Positions 17,611-26,470 of a stretch of DNA of 64,000 nucleotides are shown here, in pieces (within the stretch, counting starts at the first letter, position 1; each line of letters starts with the position of its first letter). Made by a program: the position numbers and the translations under genes. The stretch comes from Caballeronia temeraria (lineage in GTDB: Bacteria > Pseudomonadota > Gammaproteobacteria > Burkholderiales > Burkholderiaceae), in assembly GCF_001544795.2 (NCBI RefSeq), contig NZ_FCOI02000019.1, positions 62,001 to 126,000 on the forward strand, in the 5' to 3' direction. Under the pieces are notes generated by a model. That model searched no databases. It was given only the letters and a program-made list of their open reading frames with translations, and was not told the DNA's origin.

Positions 17611-18501
17611 ATGTCCGCTTTTGCCATGACCGGCGATTCCCCACCGATCGTACTCACCTTCGGCCTCTCCGATCCCACCGGCGGCTCGGGCCTGCAGGCC
17701 GACCTGCTGACGCTCGCCAGCATGGGCTGCCACGGCGCGACCGTGCTGACCGGCTACGCGGTGCGCGACTCGGCAACGTGCGATGAAGTGACCGGCCTCG
17801 ATCCGGACACCGTCGCGACCCAGGCGCGCATGTTGCTGGAAGACATGCCGATTGCCGCGTTCAAGATCGGCGCGGCAACGCGCGCGGAGCTCGTGTCCGC
17901 CATCGCCGAAGTCGTTTCCGACTACGACGATGTGCCCCTGATCCTCGCGCCCGATTTCACGCTCGACGACGAACACGTCCTGTCCGCCGACGAACTGCGC
18001 GAATCGCTCGCCGATCTGCTCGTGCCGCAGACCACCATGCTGATTGCCGATCACGCTACGTTACTGCAACTCGCGCAGCCGGACAGCGACGCCGAATCGC
18101 CGACGCTCGATTCCGCGATTTCCCACATTCTGGCGCAGGGTTGCGAGTACGTGCTCGCGATGGAAACGGGCACGCATCGTCACGTGAACACGCTATACAG
18201 CGAGGAAGGTCTCGTGCGGCAGGACACGTGGGAGCGCAGCGTGCAGCGCATCATGGGCCTGACCGACACGCTCGGCTCGGCTGTCGCCGCTTTGCTCGCG
18301 AACGGCCAGGAGCCTGCCGAGGCCGCGCGCGAGGCGCAGGAGTATGTGTTCCAGGCCGCGCGCGCCGCGTTCCGGCCCGGCATGGGCGCGTATTTGCCGG
18401 ATCGGTTTTTCTGGGCGCGCTCGAACGATGCCGATGAAGACAGCGAAGCCTCATCGCTGCCCGATGATCCGACCGGACTGCCCGGAGAAGCCCGGCACTG
18501 A
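17611..18501 (+). CDS. thiD: ThiD-like hydroxymethylpyrimidine kinase, diverged active site
   Basis: A 296-residue ribokinase-fold protein. The N-terminal FGLSDPTGGSGLQADLLTL matches the substrate region of ThiD (AGSDpsGGAGIQAD), which phosphorylates HMP and HMP-P in thiamine synthesis. The C-terminal GTGC motif carrying the catalytic Cys is replaced by GLTDTLGS (216-223). An Asp remains where PdxK and ribokinase place their catalytic base, so activity may be retained but altered. The ATG at 17611 follows an in-frame start at 17524 whose extra 29 residues look unconserved. The acidic tail after residue 270 is unusual. Confidence 0.8.
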   Translation: MSAFAMTGDSPPIVLTFGLSDPTGGSGLQADLLTLASMGCHGATVLTGYAVRDSATCDEVTGLDPDTVATQARMLLEDMPIAAFKIGAATRAELVSAIAEVVSDYDDVPLILAPDFTLDDEHVLSADELRESLADLLVPQTTMLIADHATLLQLAQPDSDAESPTLDSAISHILAQGCEYVLAMETGTHRHVNTLYSEEGLVRQDTWERSVQRIMGLTDTLGSAVAALLANGQEPAEAAREAQEYVFQAARAAFRPGMGAYLPDRFFWARSNDADEDSEASSLPDDPTGLPGEARH

Positions 18502-18531
18502 CGCACAACAAGAGGGAGGCGACGCGAGCGC

Positions 18532-19311
18532 ATGCCATACCGACTGCCCCATCTGCACAAGCCCGGCCCGCAAGGCGCAATCCGCATCGGCTGCGCGGGC
18601 TGGGGTCTGTCGAGCGCCGTCTCCGCGAGCTTTCCGCATGAGGGCACGCATCTCGAACGCTACTCGCACGTGCTGACCTGCGTCGAGATCAACTCCAGCT
18701 TCTACAAGCCGCATCGCGAGCAAACCTACGCGAACTGGGCGCAAAGCGTGCCCGAGTCGTTTCGTTTCTCGGTCAAGCTGCCGAAGGCGATTACGCACGA
18801 CGCGCGTCTCGTCGATACCGAATCCCTGCTCGACGAATTCCTGCAAGCCGCCGGCCAACTCGGCGACAAGCTCGGCTGCTGGCTCGTGCAATTGCCGCCG
18901 AGCCTGCCGTTCGATCACGATGTCGCCGAAGCATTCTTCAAGGCGCTGCGCGAACGCACGACAGTGCCGGTCGCGTGCGAGGCGCGCGAACATAGCTGGT
19001 TTTCGACGCATGCGGCGGCGCTTCTGAAGGCGCATCACATCGCGTACGTCGACGCCGACCCGATTCCCGACGAGTGCGAGATCAAGCATCGCGCGGACGC
19101 GTCGCTCGTCTATGTGCGGCTGCACGGCTCGCCCGAGCTATACAAGTCTTCCTACGACTACACCTATCTCGACGAACTGGCGCGCACGCTGCACAACCGC
19201 GCGAAAAAGACGCCTGAAGTCTGGTGCATCTTCGACAACACCGCCGAAGGCCACGCGCAGCCCAACGCGCTGCATCTGATGGAGCGGCTGCGGATTCATC
19301 ACAAGGTCTGA
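18532..19311 (+). CDS. DUF72 (YecE family) protein
   Basis: A 259-residue TIM-barrel-like protein of unknown biochemical role. Family signs are IRIGCAGW near the start, FSVKLPKAITHD, WLVQLPPS, CEAREHSW, YVRLHGSPE and WCIFDNTAEGHAQPNA near the end. It lies 30 bases after the thiD-like gene with a good AGAGGGAGG ribosome binding site, so the two are probably co-transcribed. Confidence 0.92.
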   Translation: MPYRLPHLHKPGPQGAIRIGCAGWGLSSAVSASFPHEGTHLERYSHVLTCVEINSSFYKPHREQTYANWAQSVPESFRFSVKLPKAITHDARLVDTESLLDEFLQAAGQLGDKLGCWLVQLPPSLPFDHDVAEAFFKALRERTTVPVACEAREHSWFSTHAAALLKAHHIAYVDADPIPDECEIKHRADASLVYVRLHGSPELYKSSYDYTYLDELARTLHNRAKKTPEVWCIFDNTAEGHAQPNALHLMERLRIHHKV

Positions 19312-19337
19312 ACGTTCGACGCTACGGAGGATTTCCG

Positions 19338-19751
19338 ATGCATAAGCCGGCAGGACGACTTGCCCGTTTGCTTGGCGCCACGCTGCTCGCCTCGCTGCTT
19401 GGTTTCGCTTCACCGAGTCAGGCTCAGAACGCCACGCCCGCGGGCGACGGCACGTTCCTGCTGACGATCTTTCTGAAGCACGACGAATCGAAGACGCTGC
19501 CGCAAATCAATCAGCAGTTGAAGGAGCAAGGCTACTTCAAGCAGTTTCCGCCGCCGGGCGTCGAAGTGGTGTCGTGGTACGTGATGATGGGCATCGGTCA
19601 AGTGGTGACGTTGCGTGTGCCCGCCGACCGCCTGCGCGAGGTGAACCGCGCGATCGAGAGCACGGCGTGGGGCGGGTATCGGACGGAGTTCTATCCGACT
19701 TACGACTACAAGGCCGCCGCGCAGAAGTTGCGCGAGGAGATGAACAAGTAG
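19338..19751 (+). CDS. Small exported protein of unknown function
   Basis: A 137-residue protein with a signal peptide (LARLLGATLLASLLGF, likely cleaved after SQAQ near residue 30). The mature part has no family I can name with certainty; it reads as an alpha/beta domain (TIFLKHDESKTL, EVVSWYVMMGIGQVVTLRVP). An excellent ACGGAGGAT ribosome binding site fixes the ATG at 19338. It starts 26 bases after the DUF72 gene and ends at a hairpin terminator. Confidence 0.8.
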   Translation: MHKPAGRLARLLGATLLASLLGFASPSQAQNATPAGDGTFLLTIFLKHDESKTLPQINQQLKEQGYFKQFPPPGVEVVSWYVMMGIGQVVTLRVPADRLREVNRAIESTAWGGYRTEFYPTYDYKAAAQKLREEMNK

Positions 19752-19771
19752 CGCCCGGCGAAGCGCGGACG

Positions 19772-19803
19772 AAAAAAAACCCGCATCGCTGCGGGTTTTC
19801 TTT
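19772..19803. terminator. Bidirectional terminator between the exported protein gene and groEL
   Basis: Inverted repeat AAAACCCGCA / TGCGGGTTTT with a 4-base loop, flanked by an A-run on the left and T-rich sequence on the right. It can stop transcription from both convergent sides. Confidence 0.88.
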
Positions 19804-19860
19804 CTGGCATGACGCGCGCCTCTTTCGAAGCCCGCGCCGATGTAACCGGCTCGCGCCAGC

Positions 19861-21501
19861 TTACATGTCCATGCCCATGCCGCCCATGCCGCCGGGCATG
19901 CCGCCAGGCATCGGAGCATCGTCCTTCGGCAGTTCAGCGACGGCTGCGTCGGTCGTCAGCAGCAGGCCTGCCACCGATGCCGCGTTTTGCAGCGCCGTGC
20001 GCGTCACCTTCGTCGGGTCGACGACACCGGCTTCCACCAGGTCACCGTACTCGCCGGTTGCCGCGTTGTAGCCGTAGTTGCCCGAACCTTGAGCAACAGC
20101 TGCCACCACGACGGAAGCTTCTTCGCCGCCGTTCGTGACGATCTGGCGCAGCGGCTCTTCCATTGCACGCAGAACGATCTTGATACCAGCGTCTTGATCT
20201 GCGTTCACGCCCTTCAGGCCGTCGATTGCCTTGCGTGCGCGGATCAGCGCAACGCCGCCGCCTGCCACGATGCCTTCTTCCACAGCTGCGCGCGTTGCGT
20301 GCAGTGCGTCTTCGACACGTGCCTTCTTTTCCTTCATTTCGACTTCGGTCGCAGCGCCGACCTTGATCACTGCCACGCCGCCGGCCAGCTTGGCCACGCG
20401 CTCCTGCAGCTTTTCACGGTCGTAGTCCGACGTCGCTTCTTCGATCTGCTTGCGCACTTGCTTCACGCGAGCTTCGATGTTCACGGCTTCGCCCGCGCCG
20501 TCGATGATCGTCGTGTTTTCCTTGCCCACTTCGATGCGCTTCGCCTGGCCCAGTTCAGCCAGCGTTGCCTTCTCGAGCGTCAGGCCGGTTTCTTCCGCAA
20601 CCACTTGACCGCCGGTCAGGATCGCGATGTCTTCCAGCATGGCCTTGCGACGGTCGCCGAAGCCCGGAGCCTTGACAGCAACCGTCTTCAGGATGCCGCG
20701 GATGTTGTTGACGACCAGCGTAGCCAGCGCTTCGCCTTCGACGTCTTCAGCGATGATCAGCAGCGGACGGCCAGCCTTCGCGACTTGTTCCAGAACTGGG
20801 AGAAGGTCACGGATGTTCGAAACCTTCTTGTCGTGCAGCAGCACGAACGGGTTTTCGAGCACGGCGACTTGCTTGTCCGGATTGTTGATGAAGTACGGCG
20901 ACAGGTAGCCGCGGTCGAATTGCATACCTTCGACGACGTCCAGCTCGTCTTCCAGCGACTTGCCGTCTTCGACGGTGATGACGCCTTCCTTGCCGACCTT
21001 GTCCATCGCTTCAGCGATACGATCGCCGATCGACGTGTCGCTGTTCGCCGAGATCGAGCCGACTTGCGCGATTTCCTTGTTCGTCGTGCAGGGCTTGCTG
21101 ATCTTGCGCAGTTCTTCGATTGCTGCAGCAACGGCCTTGTCGATGCCGCGCTTCAGGTCCATCGGGTTCATGCCCGATGCGACGTACTTCATGCCTTCGC
21201 GAACGATGGATTGCGCGAGCACGGTAGCGGTCGTGGTGCCGTCACCTGCGTTGTCGCTGGTCTTGGAAGCGACTTCCTTGACCATTTGCGCGCCCATGTT
21301 CTGGAGCTTGTCCTTCAGTTCGATTTCCTTCGCGACCGAGACACCGTCCTTGGTGACGGTCGGGCCGCCGAAAGAGCGCTCGAGCACGACGTTGCGGCCC
21401 TTCGGACCCAGCGTGACCTTGACCGCGTTGGCCAGGATGTTCACGCCTTCGACCATCTTGGCGCGTGCGGAATCGCCAAAAGTGACTTCTTTAGCTGCCA
21501 T
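19861..21501 (-). CDS. groL: Chaperonin GroEL (Hsp60)
   Basis: A 546-residue ATP-dependent protein-folding chaperonin that forms the tetradecamer working with GroES. It starts MAAKEVTFGD, has the nucleotide-binding GDGTTTATVLA, LGPKGRNVVLE and the Gly-Met-rich C-terminal tail (GGMPGGMGGMGMDM). The ATG at 21501 is fixed by AAGGAG 7 bases upstream; an in-frame TTG two codons earlier was rejected. It lies 94 bases after groES in one heat-shock operon. Confidence 0.98.
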   Translation of the reverse strand: MAAKEVTFGDSARAKMVEGVNILANAVKVTLGPKGRNVVLERSFGGPTVTKDGVSVAKEIELKDKLQNMGAQMVKEVASKTSDNAGDGTTTATVLAQSIVREGMKYVASGMNPMDLKRGIDKAVAAAIEELRKISKPCTTNKEIAQVGSISANSDTSIGDRIAEAMDKVGKEGVITVEDGKSLEDELDVVEGMQFDRGYLSPYFINNPDKQVAVLENPFVLLHDKKVSNIRDLLPVLEQVAKAGRPLLIIAEDVEGEALATLVVNNIRGILKTVAVKAPGFGDRRKAMLEDIAILTGGQVVAEETGLTLEKATLAELGQAKRIEVGKENTTIIDGAGEAVNIEARVKQVRKQIEEATSDYDREKLQERVAKLAGGVAVIKVGAATEVEMKEKKARVEDALHATRAAVEEGIVAGGGVALIRARKAIDGLKGVNADQDAGIKIVLRAMEEPLRQIVTNGGEEASVVVAAVAQGSGNYGYNAATGEYGDLVEAGVVDPTKVTRTALQNAASVAGLLLTTDAAVAELPKDDAPMPGGMPGGMGGMGMDM

Positions 21502-21595
21502 ATCCAAACTCCTTGATTCGATTCGATTTTCCGGCTTCGCTGCGGCGCTTGGAAAAGCGGCTCGGGCGAGCGAAGCCGAAGTGCAGGAAGGATGC

Positions 21596-21886
21596 TTACT
21601 TGACCAGAACGGCCATGATGTCTTCTTCGCGCATGACGAGCAGTTCCTGCCCGTCGACCTTGACGGTCTGGCCAGCGTACTTGCCGAACAGAACGCGGTC
21701 GCCGACCTTCACGTCGAGGGCGATTTGCGCGCCCTTGTCATCGCGCTTGCCCGGGCCGATGGCCAGGACTTCGCCTTGATCCGGCTTCTCAGCCGCTGCT
21801 TCAGGGATCACGATGCCCGATGCGGTCTTGGTTTCCTGGTCCAGACGCTTGACGATGACGCGATCGTGCAAAGGACGAAGGTTCAT
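21596..21886 (-). CDS. groS: Co-chaperonin GroES (Hsp10)
   Basis: A 96-residue GroEL lid protein: MNLRPLHDRVIVKR at the start, the mobile loop ETKTASGIVIPEAA, and GDRVLFGKYAGQ. The ATG at 21886 follows GAGGAG; an in-frame GTG two codons earlier is less likely. First gene of groESL, controlled by the CIRCE operator upstream. Confidence 0.98.
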   Translation of the reverse strand: MNLRPLHDRVIVKRLDQETKTASGIVIPEAAAEKPDQGEVLAIGPGKRDDKGAQIALDVKVGDRVLFGKYAGQTVKVDGQELLVMREEDIMAVLVK

Positions 21887-21965
21887 ACACACTCCTCTCT
21901 TGATTGAGACTGAAAACGCGGGAAAACCCGTCCTTTGAGAACGATCTCGCCGGACGGCAAACTTG

Positions 21966-21992
21966 TTAGCACTCTCGTGCAGTGAGTGCCAA
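21966..21992 (-). promoter_or_regulatory. CIRCE operator (HrcA binding site) of groESL
   Basis: TTAGCACTC - 9 bases - GAGTGCCAA matches the CIRCE consensus TTAGCACTC-N9-GAGTGCTAA with one mismatch. It sits 80 bases upstream of groES and directly abuts the -10 box, as expected for HrcA repression of heat-shock transcription. Confidence 0.93.
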
Positions 21993-22021
21993 TTATATGG
22001 ACCGAGTTTGACAATTTCAAG
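21992..22021 (-). promoter_or_regulatory. groESL promoter (sigma70-type, overlapping a sigma32-like site)
   Basis: On the minus strand TTGAAA (22015-22020) and a perfect TATAAT (21992-21997) are separated by 17 bases. The same stretch also reads CTTGAAA then TCCATAT after a 13-base spacing, resembling a sigma32 promoter (CTTGAAA / CCCCATnT). The -10 overlaps the CIRCE edge. Confidence 0.8.
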
Positions 22022-22292
22022 GAGGGAGATGAGCGGGGAATCCCGTAAGACAAGACAGGGACGATTCCGGGCAACGCGGAATCAATGGACAACGCGCTTT
22101 CGGTTGAGAAAATCAATGCCGATTCGACGCTGGGCAGTGAACAGACATCTGCCCGTGCGCAACGTTCCCGTCTTTCATCACGCCGTCAACCGCGGATTCG
22201 ACGATGTTTCCTGACGTGGCTTTTTTCATTGGCCAGTCCGGCGGCACTACAATTTGTGCTTGCCGTTGACTCACATCCGGAACCGCCGCCTC

Positions 22293-23051
22293 ATGCCCAT
22301 GCCGTCGCCGCGCCTCGTTTTCGCTTCCTTCGCTCTGATCGCCCTCGCCGCCTGCGGTGGCCGCAGCTCGGTCACGCCGAGCTATCAACAGGAATTGTTC
22401 AGCTCCGGCGCGAGCCCCTTCGCGCACAACTTCGACGCCACCGTCAACGAAACCTGCGAGGCCGCGCGCCGCGCGCTGCTGTCGCAAGGTTTTCTCACGA
22501 CGATGGGCCAGCCTGACACCGTCGATGCGACCAAGAACTTCCAGCCGAGCGCGGAGACGCACGTCGTCGTGTCGTTTCATGTCGTGTGCACGCCGGGCGA
22601 GAACGTGACGAATCAGAGCATTGCGTATGTGAACGCCGTGCAGGACGGCTATGCGCTCAAGAAGAGCGATACATCGGCGAGCGTCGGATTGAGCGTGCTC
22701 GGCTCGCTGTCCCTGCCGATCCGCTCGAACAGCGACGCGATGGTCAAGATTTCGAGCGAGACCGTGCCCGCCGGCAAGTTCTACGACCGGTTCTTCGGCC
22801 TGATGGGGCACTACCTGAACACGGTGCCGCGCAGCGCGCCCGTCGCTGCCGACGAAGTGAAGAGCAAGCCGCTCGCGCCGTCGATCATCGTGAGTTCGCC
22901 CGAGTTGACGCCGACGCCGATCGTCGTGCAGACGCCCGCCGCCGCCACGGCGATTCGGGCGTCCGATGCGGTTGCGGCCGGTGCATCGGACGTTCCGGCG
23001 GCGTCGGCGGCGGCAGCGCCGGAAGCGCCACCAGCCACCGTCACGCACTGA
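22293..23051 (+). CDS. Predicted outer-membrane lipoprotein, DUF2242-like
   Basis: A 252-residue protein with a lipoprotein signal peptide; the lipobox is LAAC near residues 19-22 of the start used here. The central domain (CEAARRALLSQGFLTT, THVVVSFHVVC, FYDRFFGLM) resembles DUF2242 lipoproteins of beta-proteobacteria. The C-terminal 60 residues are low-complexity Ala/Pro/Val. The ATG at 22293 gives the best signal peptide; a second ATG two codons later is equally possible. Function is unknown. Confidence 0.75.
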   Translation: MPMPSPRLVFASFALIALAACGGRSSVTPSYQQELFSSGASPFAHNFDATVNETCEAARRALLSQGFLTTMGQPDTVDATKNFQPSAETHVVVSFHVVCTPGENVTNQSIAYVNAVQDGYALKKSDTSASVGLSVLGSLSLPIRSNSDAMVKISSETVPAGKFYDRFFGLMGHYLNTVPRSAPVAADEVKSKPLAPSIIVSSPELTPTPIVVQTPAAATAIRASDAVAAGASDVPAASAAAAPEAPPATVTH

Positions 23052-23064
23052 ACCGCGTGCATCG

Positions 23065-25200
23065 TCAGTTCGGTACGCTGACGATGCCGCCTGCCACAGT
23101 GATTGCGTTCGCGCCGGGATCGGTCGCGATCGGCGGCAGGTTCGACGTCGTGAGCGCCGGCGCCGATCCCGCCGTGCCGCCGCGCGCGACCGTGCGCACC
23201 ACCTGCGACGGCGGCAGCGGCGCGTTGTTCTTCAGGTGATTCCACATCAGATTGAGCGCCTGAATGTTGTAGTAGTGGACCGGAATGAAGCGCGTGTCGA
23301 AGCCCGCCACGCTCAGGAACGCGTCGAAGTGCTGACCGTTCGTGATCTCGTACAGCGAAAGCTGGCTATTGCTGCCCTCAGCCACGCGATTCGCGCCGAG
23401 ATACGGACGCGACGCATGATTGATCGGCACGAGCGCATCGGCGCGGCCCTGCACGATGATCGCCGGCTTGCCGCGCAGATTCGCATTCACGCGGATCGCA
23501 TTCACGCTGTCCACCATCGTCGGGTTGCCGTTCGCCCATAACGCGCGCAGGCATGCGGCGCCCGCGTAGCTCGCATCGGGCGTCGCCAGCCGATGATCCG
23601 CCGCGCCCGTCGTTCCCGCGTTGTAGACCAGATTGATGCCGTTGGTCGGCGGCACGCCATTGCCGTTGCCGAAGATCGTCGGCATCGGCGAAACCAGCGG
23701 CGTCACGCCGGCCGCGCCCGTCGCCGCGTTCGTCGTGCCGAAGCTGAAGTTGCAGAGGTTGTCGAGCACGCTCGCCTTCATATACGCATCGGCGTACGTG
23801 ACGGCGACGGCCGGTACCGCCTGCGAGTCCCACATCGGCGCGTGCAGCGTGTCGGAATCGGTCTCGTAACCCGCCTGATGCAGCCGGTTCAGCGCGTCCG
23901 TGGCCTGATCGACCGTGGTGCCGCCCGAGACGAGACCGTTCGCGGCGAGCGTCGCGCAGCGCGCCGTGCGGATCGCGTTGGTCGTGGCGGGCAGCAGCGT
24001 CGTCAGATACGGCGCGCCGGCCGCGGCGGGCGCGAGCGCCGCGCAGGGCTGCAACAGGTTGGCGAGCGTCATGTAGTCCGCGAGCGGCCTGCCGAACGAG
24101 CCGACCGTCACGCCGCCCTGCCGCACCGAAACCTGCGACGGCAGATTCAGGTTGATCTGCGGCTCGCCGACGACGACCGCCGTGATCCAGCCATCGGTGT
24201 CCTGCTCGGCCGCCGCCAGCGATGCCCCGCCGCCGTTGCTCACCGATGCCGCGATCGTCGTGATGTTCCCCTTGTTGTAGCGCACCTGATGCGGCGATCC
24301 GCTGACCGGGCCGAACATGTCGTTGAGCGCCCAGTACGCGAACTGGATCGCCTGCAGGGTGTTCTTGCCCCAGTCCTTTTCCGGGTTTTGCTGCGAATGC
24401 GCGTGCTTGTAGGCGTAGCGATTCGGGAACGTCGAATTGAAGGTCGACAACGCCGATGCGCTCACGTTGGCCTTGAAGATCGCCTTGGTCCCGGCGAGGT
24501 CGGCATTGGAGAGCGTGCCGTCGATCATCGTGACGAGGTTCGTCGACAGTTCGTGCGCGCCGTTGCCGCTGCCCTTGTCCGTATAGGCGACCGCGCAGCC
24601 GCGTTTGAGCCCCCACTCGCCCGCCGCCGAAATCGCGCCGTAGATGCCGCGCGATCCCGACGACGTCGCCGTGACGATGCACGGCTGATCCGGATTGAAG
24701 CTCGCCGGAATCTGCACGAGCAGACTGACGTTCTGCGTGCCGCTGCCGTCGTCGGCGTAGGCGATGTATTCCTTGCCCGCGATCTTGCCTTCGCCGAGCG
24801 AGTCGTTGCCGTTCACGTCGATATTCGGTCCCCAGAAGCGGCCATAGCCGCCGTTCGACGACATATCGACGAGCGCGCGATAGTTCGAATAGATCGCCAG
24901 GCGGCGCAATTCGGCGGCCGTCGGCGCGGCGGGCTTCGCGATGGTGGGCGCAGTCGCCGATGCGAGGCCCGTCTTGCCGAGACCGGCTGTCAGCAGATCG
25001 TCCGAAACGCCGTCGTAAGTCTGAGTATTGACCGAGCCGGAGATGAAGCTCGGCAAGGTGTTGGTCGGCTGGCCGCCGCCGTTGTCGTCATCGCCGCCGT
25101 GGCATGCGGTGAGCGCCGCCGCCGCGAGCAGAGCCAGCGCGCCGAGCGCAACCGTCTGCGGCCTCTTCTGCAACCTCGAGAAACGCGCGAGTCTTTTCAT
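23065..25200 (-). CDS. D-(-)-3-hydroxybutyrate oligomer hydrolase
   Basis: A 711-residue enzyme of the 3HBOH family that cleaves 3-hydroxybutyrate oligomers to monomers in polyhydroxybutyrate use. The N-terminus has a hydrophobic signal with an LTAC lipobox-like end (near residues 29-33), so it may be exported or lipid-anchored. Family landmarks include GRFWGPNIDVNGNDSLGEG and TATSSGSRGIYGA; the likely nucleophile is the serine in ASVSNGGGA near residue 320. It converges tail to tail with the lipoprotein gene 13 bases away, and stands alone. Confidence 0.88.
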   Translation of the reverse strand: MKRLARFSRLQKRPQTVALGALALLAAAALTACHGGDDDNGGGQPTNTLPSFISGSVNTQTYDGVSDDLLTAGLGKTGLASATAPTIAKPAAPTAAELRRLAIYSNYRALVDMSSNGGYGRFWGPNIDVNGNDSLGEGKIAGKEYIAYADDGSGTQNVSLLVQIPASFNPDQPCIVTATSSGSRGIYGAISAAGEWGLKRGCAVAYTDKGSGNGAHELSTNLVTMIDGTLSNADLAGTKAIFKANVSASALSTFNSTFPNRYAYKHAHSQQNPEKDWGKNTLQAIQFAYWALNDMFGPVSGSPHQVRYNKGNITTIAASVSNGGGASLAAAEQDTDGWITAVVVGEPQINLNLPSQVSVRQGGVTVGSFGRPLADYMTLANLLQPCAALAPAAAGAPYLTTLLPATTNAIRTARCATLAANGLVSGGTTVDQATDALNRLHQAGYETDSDTLHAPMWDSQAVPAVAVTYADAYMKASVLDNLCNFSFGTTNAATGAAGVTPLVSPMPTIFGNGNGVPPTNGINLVYNAGTTGAADHRLATPDASYAGAACLRALWANGNPTMVDSVNAIRVNANLRGKPAIIVQGRADALVPINHASRPYLGANRVAEGSNSQLSLYEITNGQHFDAFLSVAGFDTRFIPVHYYNIQALNLMWNHLKNNAPLPPSQVVRTVARGGTAGSAPALTTSNLPPIATDPGANAITVAGGIVSVPN

Positions 25201-25362
25201 TGTGAGTCTCCGCCATCCGTTCCGATTGAGTGATGCGATTTTCTGCGCAGCACGCCGCGAATCACGCGGACGCGCGCGCGAAAGACAGTGCCAGTATCGC
25301 GCTTATCGAGCGCCGCTCGATGGCGAAATTCAAGCTTTTCGGCAACGCGAGCGCCAAACGAC

Positions 25363-25394
25363 AACGGGCCCCGGCAGCGACGCCGGAGCCCGTT
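25363..25394 (-). terminator. GC-rich hairpin downstream of the BON gene
   Basis: Arms of 7 and 5 base pairs separated by one mismatch (AACGGGC.CCGGC with its complement) around a 6-base loop. It lies about 70 bases after the BON-protein stop and lacks a T-run, so it is a weak or Rho-assisted terminator candidate. Confidence 0.4.
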
Positions 25395-25460
25395 CAAACG
25401 CCCGCGAGACGAGCGAAGCCGGCGGCATCGCGAGATGCCGCCCACTGCCTGTAATGCCTG

Positions 25461-25832
25461 TTATTGCCCGCCGCCTTGCACGCCGAGCGTGATCTTGTTG
25501 CTGACCGATTTGACGCCCGGGACGCCCTTGGCCACTTCTTCGGCCTGGGCGATCTGGCCGCCTTCCGGCACCGTGCCGGTCAGCGTGACCGCGCCGCTGC
25601 GCGCGCGCACGAACACGTTCGAGACGTCGAAGCCCTGCGCCTTCGACAGCGCGCGACGCACGTCATAGCCGAGCTTGCGGTCGGTCTTCTTGGTCGCGGA
25701 TTTCTGCGCCTTGGCCGCTGCCGCCGAGTCCGTGCTCGTGGCAGCCGCATCGCTCGATTGAGCATAGGCGCTCGAAGCCACAGCCACGCACACCACCACG
25801 CCCAGGGCCTTCAACAGATCGACTGCTTTCAT
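25461..25832 (-). CDS. BON-domain periplasmic protein
   Basis: A 123-residue exported protein. Residues 1-24 are a signal peptide ending AYA-Q. After a linker rich in Ala, Ser and Lys, the mature part is a single BON domain (YDVRRALSKAQGFD, VFVRARSGAVTLTGTVPEGGQIAQAEEVAKGVPGVKSV, split here by type of strand), as in OsmY-like phospholipid-binding proteins. AAAAGGAGAA fixes the ATG at 25832; a longer upstream frame is not conserved. Role in envelope or osmotic stress is inferred from the family. Confidence 0.88.
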   Translation of the reverse strand: MKAVDLLKALGVVVCVAVASSAYAQSSDAAATSTDSAAAAKAQKSATKKTDRKLGYDVRRALSKAQGFDVSNVFVRARSGAVTLTGTVPEGGQIAQAEEVAKGVPGVKSVSNKITLGVQGGGQ

Positions 25833-26470
25833 GATTTCTCCTTTTGTTTCGCTTGTTGACTTCGCACAGATGCTACTTCGCTCGTTTTGCACTGCAAAAC
25901 CGGGCCGCATCCCAGCGGCTGGATGACGACATCGAGCGGCTGACCGTGGCCACGCGCGCCCGGCGCCTGAAAAGCGGCGCGGGAATGGCGGCGGCAAGCC
26001 GGCGGATGCGGCTCACGGTGCTGCGAGAGACTGGCAGAAGAAACAAAACGCGGCCGTTTGGTCGGGCGGTGAGGCCCGTCGGCTCGAATATTGACCTGCC
26101 GCAGGGCGCCTGCTTGATGCGGTCCGCGAACCCAGATTTCGGGCTGCGGCGCGCGAGGGCCTTGTCGTGCGGCGGCGAACGTCAATTTAGCCCAGCGCGG
26201 CCATTAGCGCAAAGCATTTAACGACGCGGCCATGCACGAAGCCGCGCGCAAGCAACAGCACCCGCGATGCGCCGGTGCTTTCTACACACGCCTGTCACAT
26301 GGCGCGCAAGGCTTGCCGCCATCCGGACGGCGTTCGATCTCATGTACCATCGACGCCATGCCGGCCGCCCGGACGCGCCGCTCGCGCGCCTCGCCGAACC
26401 TGTCGTGGCGACGTCCGCGCATCGCGATCGGGTAAGCTCGCACGCCCGAAGTTTCACGACCACCGACGAG
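25833..26470. other. 638-base divergent gap without a recognised gene
   Basis: Lies between the BON gene (minus) and the TAXI protein gene (plus) and must hold both promoters. Frames of about 120 residues are open on both strands, but their sequences are Arg/Pro/Ala-rich and look like GC-driven open frames, so I do not call a gene. Confidence 0.4.

Noticed and set aside
19987..21516. Plus-strand open frame of 509 codons opposite groEL
   Set aside because: Antisense shadow of the highly expressed groEL gene, caused by its codon bias.
23593..25233. Plus-strand open frame of 546 codons opposite the 3HBOH gene
   Set aside because: Arg-rich shadow; the minus-strand product has full family similarity.
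26267..26470. N-terminal extension of the TAXI protein frame
   Set aside because: The extra 68 residues have no family similarity and precede a natural N-terminus at MTDPSGS.
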